Source: Pseudomonas mosselii (GTDB taxonomy: Bacteria > Pseudomonadota > Gammaproteobacteria > Pseudomonadales > Pseudomonadaceae). From it: DNA of 64,000 bases. The translations under genes and the position numbers were made by a program. Within the stretch, counting starts at the first letter, position 1. The number at the start of each line of letters is the position of its first letter. Below the pieces are notes generated by a model. It did no database searches, had not been told where the DNA came from, and saw only the letters and a program-made list of their open reading frames with translations. The stretch spans positions 5,363,501 through 5,427,500 of the forward strand of contig NZ_CP081966.1 in NCBI RefSeq assembly GCF_019823065.1, written 5' to 3'. Of the stretch, positions 59,434 through 64,000 are shown piece after piece.

Positions 59434-61287
59434 ATGTTCAAACGCCTCGCTCCCCTGGCGCTGCTCGTCAGCGCACCGATTCATGCCGCGCCACAGCTCG
59501 ACCCGGCCCGCGTCCAGCAGTTGGCGGCCACGCCCTACTGGATCGCCCTCGGGCACTACGAAACCGCCAAGCTCGGCGGCTGGCGCAGCTATGTGGACGA
59601 CAAACGCTTTTTCCTCGCCGAGGATGGCGCCCACCATCCCGACCAGGAGCTGCAGGCCACCGTCGCCGCCCTGTACGCCCCAGCCAGCCTGGGCGACAAG
59701 CATGCCCAATGCGTGTTCCCCGCGCGTACCCGCTGGCTGCGCGAACAGCTGAACCTCAGTGACCTGCCGAGCCCGGACTGCCAGGAGTTCAAGACCTGGT
59801 ACACATCCATCGACCCGCACAGCGCGACGCTGATCTTCCCGGCGGCCTATCTCAATAGCCCGTCGTCGATGTTCGGCCACACGCTGCTGCGTATCGACCA
59901 GTCCAACACCCGTCGCGACGACACCACGCTGCTGAGCTACGCGATCAACTTCGGCGCCTATATCGAAGGCAGCGACAACAGCATCCTCTACGCCTGGAAA
60001 GGCCTGATGGGCGGTTATCCCGGGCTGTTCGCGATGATGCCCTACCAGGAGAAGCTGTCCGAGTACCGCAGCCTGGAAAACCGCGACCTTTGGGAATACC
60101 AGTTGGACCTGACGCCCGAGGAGACCGGACGCATGGTCGAGCACGTGTGGGAGCTCAAGCAGATCAAGTTCGACTACTTCTTCTTCGACGAGAACTGCTC
60201 CTACCGCCTGCTGGAACTGCTGCAGGTGGCGCGCCCGAGCCTGGACCTGACCTCGCAGTTCCCGCTGACCGCCATTCCCACCGACACGGTCAAGGCGGTC
60301 AAGCAATCGGGGTTGGTCTCCGATGTGCGCTACCGTCCCTCCCGCGAGCGCGAACTGCTGGCCCGCGCCGAGCCGCTGGACCATGAGGAAAAACAGCAGG
60401 TGCTGGCCATCAGCGCCGATACCGCTCAGTTGCAGAGCCCCGACTTCACCGCCCTGCCCCGCGAACGCCAGGCGCTGGTGCAGGATGCCGCCTATCGCCT
60501 GGAGCGCTACCGGGCCAACGGCCAGGAACGCGACCCGGCCCAGGCCGCGCGCAGTTTCGAGCTGCTCAGGGCGATCAACCGCAACCCGCCGCCACCGCTG
60601 GTGATCGAGCGCCCAGGCCTGCCCGAGGACGGCCATCAGTCGCGCACCTGGCAACTGGGCGTCGGGACCCGCGAGGACCGCGCTTACGCCGAGTACGGCC
60701 TGCGCATGGCTTATCACGACCTCAACGACAACCTGTATGGCTTCCCGCTGGGCGCGCAGATCGAGATCCTTCAGCTCAAATTGCGCCAGTACGAGGGCAA
60801 CGACTGGCAGGTGCAGCGCCTGGACCTGGCCACCATCCGCTCACTGACCCCGCGCAATGAGTTGCTCAAGCCCTGGTCGTGGCAGGTTGCCGGGGGCCTG
60901 GAGCGGGTGCCTGGCAAGCACGACGACGAGGTGCTGGTCAGCCACGTCAACGGCGGCGCCGGCGGAACCTGGCAGTTGAGCGACGACCTGCTTGGCTTCG
61001 CCCTGGGCACAGTGCGGGTGGAACACCACAACGACTTCGCCGAGTTCATCTCGCCGGCAGCCGGGTTCAATGGCGGGCTGCTGTGGCGCAATCCGCTGGG
61101 CAACCTGACGCTGGAAGCCAAGGGTGATTACTTCACCAATGGCGAGGTACGCCGCAGCGTGAGCCTGAACCAGCAGTGGGAGATCAGCCGGGACCTTGGG
61201 CTGCGGTTGAGCGCCTCCCGGCAGTTCAGCCATCTGGCCACGGCGCAGAACGAGGTGATGCTGGAGCTGAAGTGGTACCAATACTGA
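59434..61287 (+). CDS. DUF4105 (Lnb-like) exported protein
   Basis: 617 residues. Signal peptide MFKRLAPLALLVSAPIHA, then DUF4105 core (about 25-330: SIDPHSATLIFPAAYLNSPSSMFGHTLLRID and FFDENCSYRLLELLQ), a helical linker and a C-terminal beta-rich half (about 400-617) ending in an aromatic WYQY, compatible with an outer-membrane barrel. The family includes the N-terminal domain of lipoprotein N-acyltransferase Lnb; the GHTLLR and DENCSY motifs could be the catalytic His and Cys. Enzyme activity here is inferred. Confidence 0.87.
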   Translation: MFKRLAPLALLVSAPIHAAPQLDPARVQQLAATPYWIALGHYETAKLGGWRSYVDDKRFFLAEDGAHHPDQELQATVAALYAPASLGDKHAQCVFPARTRWLREQLNLSDLPSPDCQEFKTWYTSIDPHSATLIFPAAYLNSPSSMFGHTLLRIDQSNTRRDDTTLLSYAINFGAYIEGSDNSILYAWKGLMGGYPGLFAMMPYQEKLSEYRSLENRDLWEYQLDLTPEETGRMVEHVWELKQIKFDYFFFDENCSYRLLELLQVARPSLDLTSQFPLTAIPTDTVKAVKQSGLVSDVRYRPSRERELLARAEPLDHEEKQQVLAISADTAQLQSPDFTALPRERQALVQDAAYRLERYRANGQERDPAQAARSFELLRAINRNPPPPLVIERPGLPEDGHQSRTWQLGVGTREDRAYAEYGLRMAYHDLNDNLYGFPLGAQIEILQLKLRQYEGNDWQVQRLDLATIRSLTPRNELLKPWSWQVAGGLERVPGKHDDEVLVSHVNGGAGGTWQLSDDLLGFALGTVRVEHHNDFAEFISPAAGFNGGLLWRNPLGNLTLEAKGDYFTNGEVRRSVSLNQQWEISRDLGLRLSASRQFSHLATAQNEVMLELKWYQY

Positions 61288-61399
61288 TCAACGTGGCCTT
61301 CCTCGTGGGAGCGCGTCGCGATCCTTCGACAGCGTTTTGACATCGCGCCGACAATTCACCACCTAGACTTTCCACCATTACGCTAAAGGTCTTGTGGAT

Positions 61400-61756
61400 A
61401 TGTCGCGGTATTGGTTGGGCGTGTGTGTCGTATTGCTGCTGGCCGGTTGTGAAACCACCCACGAACAGATGGTCAACCAGGGCTATCCCCCCGCCTACGC
61501 CGACGGCTTCCAGGACGGCTGCAGCAGCGGTCGCCAAGCCGCCGGGCTGATGGCCGGCGACTTTCGCAAGGATGTCCCGCGCTACCTGCACAACCGCCAG
61601 TACGAAAGCGGCTGGGACGATGGCTTTCGCCAGTGCCACGCGATGCAGTCCAACGAAGACCTGCGCGAGTACCGTGAGCGCTACTGGGACGAGCGCGACC
61701 GCGACTGGCAGCAGGAAAAGGACCAGGGCGCCGCCCGCGCCTATCGCCGCAAATGA
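61400..61756 (+). CDS. Small outer-envelope lipoprotein
   Basis: 118 residues; lipobox VVLLLAGC gives lipidated Cys17 or so, then a charged, aromatic helical tail (DGFQDGCSSGRQAAG, YRERYWDERDRDWQQEKDQG). Start may be GTG 61394, two codons earlier, where AAAGG is very close. Function unknown. Confidence 0.8.
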   Translation: MSRYWLGVCVVLLLAGCETTHEQMVNQGYPPAYADGFQDGCSSGRQAAGLMAGDFRKDVPRYLHNRQYESGWDDGFRQCHAMQSNEDLREYRERYWDERDRDWQQEKDQGAARAYRRK

Positions 61757-61825
61757 CGTCGCAATCGGACAATCATTGAAACCCGCGACCTGCCACCATG
61801 GTCTCCAGCACAAAGGAGGCCGCCC

Positions 61826-62323
61826 ATGAGCCGAGCATTCGTCAACGAAGACCAGGCCGCCGCCCAGGCCAGCCAGCCGGTGGAGCGACGGGTCAGCGAC
61901 CAGCCCAACTACGTCACTGCCACCGGCCTCGCCCAGTTGCAGCAGCGGCTGGCCATGCTCACTGCGCTGCGCAGCGAACTGCAGGCCCAGGGCGAGCGCG
62001 CCGACCGGCAGCGGCTGGCCGATACCGAGCGCGACCTGCGCTACTTCAGCGCCCGCGTGCAGAGTGCGCAGGTGGTACCGACCGCCACGTCCACCGAAAA
62101 AGTTCAGATCGGCAGCCGAGTGCGGTTCGTCGATGAGGACAACCAGGAGCATCAGGTGCAACTGGTGGGCGAGGACCAGGCCGACGCGGTACACGGGCTG
62201 GTCAACTGGGGCTCGCCGCTGGGACGGGCGCTGCTGGGCGCCGGACCTGGGGATGAGGTGCTGTGGCGCAGGCCGGCGGGGGATCAGATGATCGAGGTGG
62301 TGGCCATTCTGGGGGAGGTCTGA
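61826..62323 (+). CDS. GreA/GreB family elongation-factor-like protein
   Basis: 165 residues. A shortened N-terminal helical hairpin (about 30-85) is followed by the FKBP-like GreA/B C-terminal domain (VQIGSRVRFVDEDNQEHQVQLVGEDQADAVHGLVNWGSPLGRALLGAGPGDEVLW). The acidic tip residues of GreA are not obvious, so it may bind polymerase in the secondary channel without cleavage stimulation. SD AAAGGAGG precedes ATG. Confidence 0.87.
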   Translation: MSRAFVNEDQAAAQASQPVERRVSDQPNYVTATGLAQLQQRLAMLTALRSELQAQGERADRQRLADTERDLRYFSARVQSAQVVPTATSTEKVQIGSRVRFVDEDNQEHQVQLVGEDQADAVHGLVNWGSPLGRALLGAGPGDEVLWRRPAGDQMIEVVAILGEV

Positions 62324-62363
62324 AACCCTCGACTGGCGTTGCGGCCCTTTCGCCCCAGCAGGA

Positions 62364-64000
62364 TTACTCGCTGACCTGAAACGCCACCCGCGCCGTCTCG
62401 CCACTTTCATCCAACGCACTCAACTCGATGCTGCCCGCCTGTTCGAAACGCACCGGCAAGCTGTCCTGCCCCTGGGTTTCGCCCAGCGGCTGACCATTAA
62501 GGAACCACCAGCGCCGCCCCGCGCCGCCCAGGGCCGACACCCGCAGTTGCAACGGCTCGTGACTGGTGGCCGGGCGGCGCAGGTTGTCGCCGGCGCGCAC
62601 GCCGACGATCGACAGCGGCGGCGCGCTGACCACCTGCTGTGGCGGGCAGGCCGGGTCCACCGCGGGCAACCGCGCGGCGCGGCGCTCGGCCCTTGGCAGC
62701 CAGGGTTCCAGCGGGGCCGGCCACAAGGCGACGTCGTGGGCCTTGGCCCCGGGGCAAGCGGCATCGACGCGCAGTCCCTGGTCGTTGAGCCACACCGTCT
62801 CGCGCAATCCCAGACCCAGGGGCTGGTCGGCCGCCAGCAAGGTCGGCGGGGTGGTGCCGTCCAGGGTCCAGGCAAAGCGCTGGCGGCGGCAGTTGGTGTC
62901 CTGGCGGTTCATCGGCTGGCCCAGGGGCCAACAGATGGCCGCCACGCCTACCGAGGCGGGCACAGGCTCGACCGGCACCTCGATGCCGCGCTGGCTGTCG
63001 CGATTGCTCAGCAGGTCGTGCACCTGCAGCATCAGCGGCGCCGCCGAGGCCAGGCCGAACTGGCCCGGCACCGGGGTGCCATCGGGACGGCCGATCCATA
63101 CGCCGATCAAGTAGCGCGGACCGACCCCCACCGACCAGGCATCGCGAAAGCCGTAGCTGGTGCCAGTCTTCCAGGCCAGTTGCGGACGCTGCACCAGTTC
63201 GGCATGAGGGTCGCGGTCCGGCCGGGCCAGGCCGCTGAGGATACGCCGGGTGATCCAGGCCGAGCCCGGCGACAACAGGCGGCGCTCCACCAGCGGGTCC
63301 TGGGGCTGCAGGCGAATCTTCGCGCTGTTGCCGCCACGGCCGAGCGCGGCGTAGCCACCGACCAGGTCCTCCAGCCGGCTGCCCGCGCCACCCAGAATCA
63401 ACGACAGGTTCGGCTCGGCCAGCGGTGGCAGCACCAGCGGCATGCCGCCCATGCGCATCTGCGCGGCGAAACGTTTCGGCCCGTAGGCCTCGAGCAGCTG
63501 CACCGCCGGCAGGTTGAGCGACAGCGCCAGCGCCGAGCTGGCCGACACCGGGCCGCTGAAGCCCATGGAGAAGTTGCCGGGGCGGTAGTCGCCATAGCGC
63601 CGGGGCACATCCTGCAGCAACGATTCGGAATGGATCAGGCCGTCGTCCATGGCCATGGCATAGAGGAATGGCTTGAGGGTCGAGCCGGGCGAGCGCAGGG
63701 CGTGGATCATGTCCACATGGCCGAAGCGACGCTCGTCGCTCAGGTCGATGGAACCGAGATAGGCGCGCACCGCCATGCTCTGGGTTTCCACCACCAGCAG
63801 CGCCGCCGAGGTGCGCTCGGGCAGGCGCGCGCGCCAGCCCATCAGCAGGTCTTCGAGGCGTCGTTGCAGGGCGGCGTCGATAGTGGTGCGGATCAGCGGC
63901 GGGCTGTCCGGCGTGTTCAGCCGCCGAGCCAGCAAGGGCGCCAGTGCCGGTTCCTGGCGCGGCGCCAGCAGCAGCGGCTCTTCGCGGGCCTCATCGATGC
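62364..64000 (-). CDS. pbpC: Penicillin-binding protein 1C, 5' part missing
   Basis: Bifunctional peptidoglycan synthase whose N-terminal glycosyltransferase lies beyond the window. The visible 545 residues cover the transpeptidase: SPGSTLKPFLYAMAMDDG (active-site SxxK), the KTGTSYGFRDAWSVG box and a C-terminal PBP1C domain (about 440-520, ending in VAFQVSE). Open to the window edge, so the start is unknown. Confidence 0.93.
   Translation of the reverse strand, partial: IDEAREEPLLLAPRQEPALAPLLARRLNTPDSPPLIRTTIDAALQRRLEDLLMGWRARLPERTSAALLVVETQSMAVRAYLGSIDLSDERRFGHVDMIHALRSPGSTLKPFLYAMAMDDGLIHSESLLQDVPRRYGDYRPGNFSMGFSGPVSASSALALSLNLPAVQLLEAYGPKRFAAQMRMGGMPLVLPPLAEPNLSLILGGAGSRLEDLVGGYAALGRGGNSAKIRLQPQDPLVERRLLSPGSAWITRRILSGLARPDRDPHAELVQRPQLAWKTGTSYGFRDAWSVGVGPRYLIGVWIGRPDGTPVPGQFGLASAAPLMLQVHDLLSNRDSQRGIEVPVEPVPASVGVAAICWPLGQPMNRQDTNCRRQRFAWTLDGTTPPTLLAADQPLGLGLRETVWLNDQGLRVDAACPGAKAHDVALWPAPLEPWLPRAERRAARLPAVDPACPPQQVVSAPPLSIVGVRAGDNLRRPATSHEPLQLRVSALGGAGRRWWFLNGQPLGETQGQDSLPVRFEQAGSIELSALDESGETARVAFQVSE

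Overview
This is a GC-rich, densely packed stretch of a Pseudomonas chromosome, almost certainly from the P. putida group. The evidence is high GC with strong codon bias, characteristic gene neighbourhoods (hemA-prfA-prmC-moeB-murI; lolB-ispE-tRNA-prs-rplY-pth-ychF; rplU-rpmA-obg-proB; rimI-holD; mksFEB), and many REP-type inverted repeats built on the core GCGGGGCAAGCCCGCTCCCAC. I see no prophage, insertion sequence, integrase or CRISPR array. Family names and neighbourhood comparisons come from memory of Pseudomonas genomes; no search was run.

Layout. 0-5.7 kb: a photolyase operon (FAD oxidoreductase, DUF523-DUF1722 protein, LitR-class MerR regulator, phrB, SDR) next to a divergent TIGR01777 epimerase. 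It is preceded by three copies of a dyad TRTACA-N12-TGTAYA, the probable operators of the light-responsive regulator. 5.7-10.5 kb (minus): hemA, prfA, prmC, moeB and murI, tightly coupled. 10.5-17.8 kb (plus): TPR lipoprotein, lolB, ispE, tRNA-Gln, prs, rplY, pth, ychF; the ispE gene appears to contain an internal promoter for tRNA-Gln/prs. 17.9-28.7 kb: accessory metabolism and transport (cupin, MFS exporter, isochorismatase-like hydrolase, SnoaL-permease-aldehyde dehydrogenase operon, MscS-like channel) and alkylation repair (ada, AlkA-like glycosylase). 28.8-37.9 kb: iron and transport island with a complete FecI-FecR-TonB receptor set, two MFS transporters, an AT-richer orphan Rhs-core gene, an orphan FecR and tRNA-Met. 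38-42.8 kb: LysE exporter, LysR regulator, M15 peptidase, an unknown exported protein, rimI and the cryptic psi subunit gene holD. 43-47.8 kb: the MksFEB condensin. 47.9-52.8 kb: creA, proB, obg, rpmA, rplU and divergent ispB. 52.9-64 kb: small conserved proteins (YjdM, a Fur-box-preceded 81-aa protein, FklB, DUF6482, YqhA), a LonB-like protease, exported DUF3015 and DUF4105 proteins, a lipoprotein, a GreA/B-like factor and the 3' part of pbpC.

How the genes work together. Most of the window is housekeeping: haem and tRNA-dependent synthesis, translation termination, outer-membrane lipoprotein delivery, isoprenoid and PRPP synthesis, ribosome assembly and cell-wall synthesis. The regulated parts stand out by their sites: the light/photolyase operon with its dyads, and three iron-type loci with Fur-like boxes (before the ECF sigma gene, before the orphan FecR and before the 81-aa gene at 53.4 kb). 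The most interesting items are the dyad array of the light operon with its uncharacterised enzymes, an 18-bp hairpin enclosing a well-translated-looking mini-ORF at 10.7 kb, the orphan Rhs-core gene, the orphan FecR, and a cluster of four near-identical REP doublets between 52.8 and 55.7 kb.
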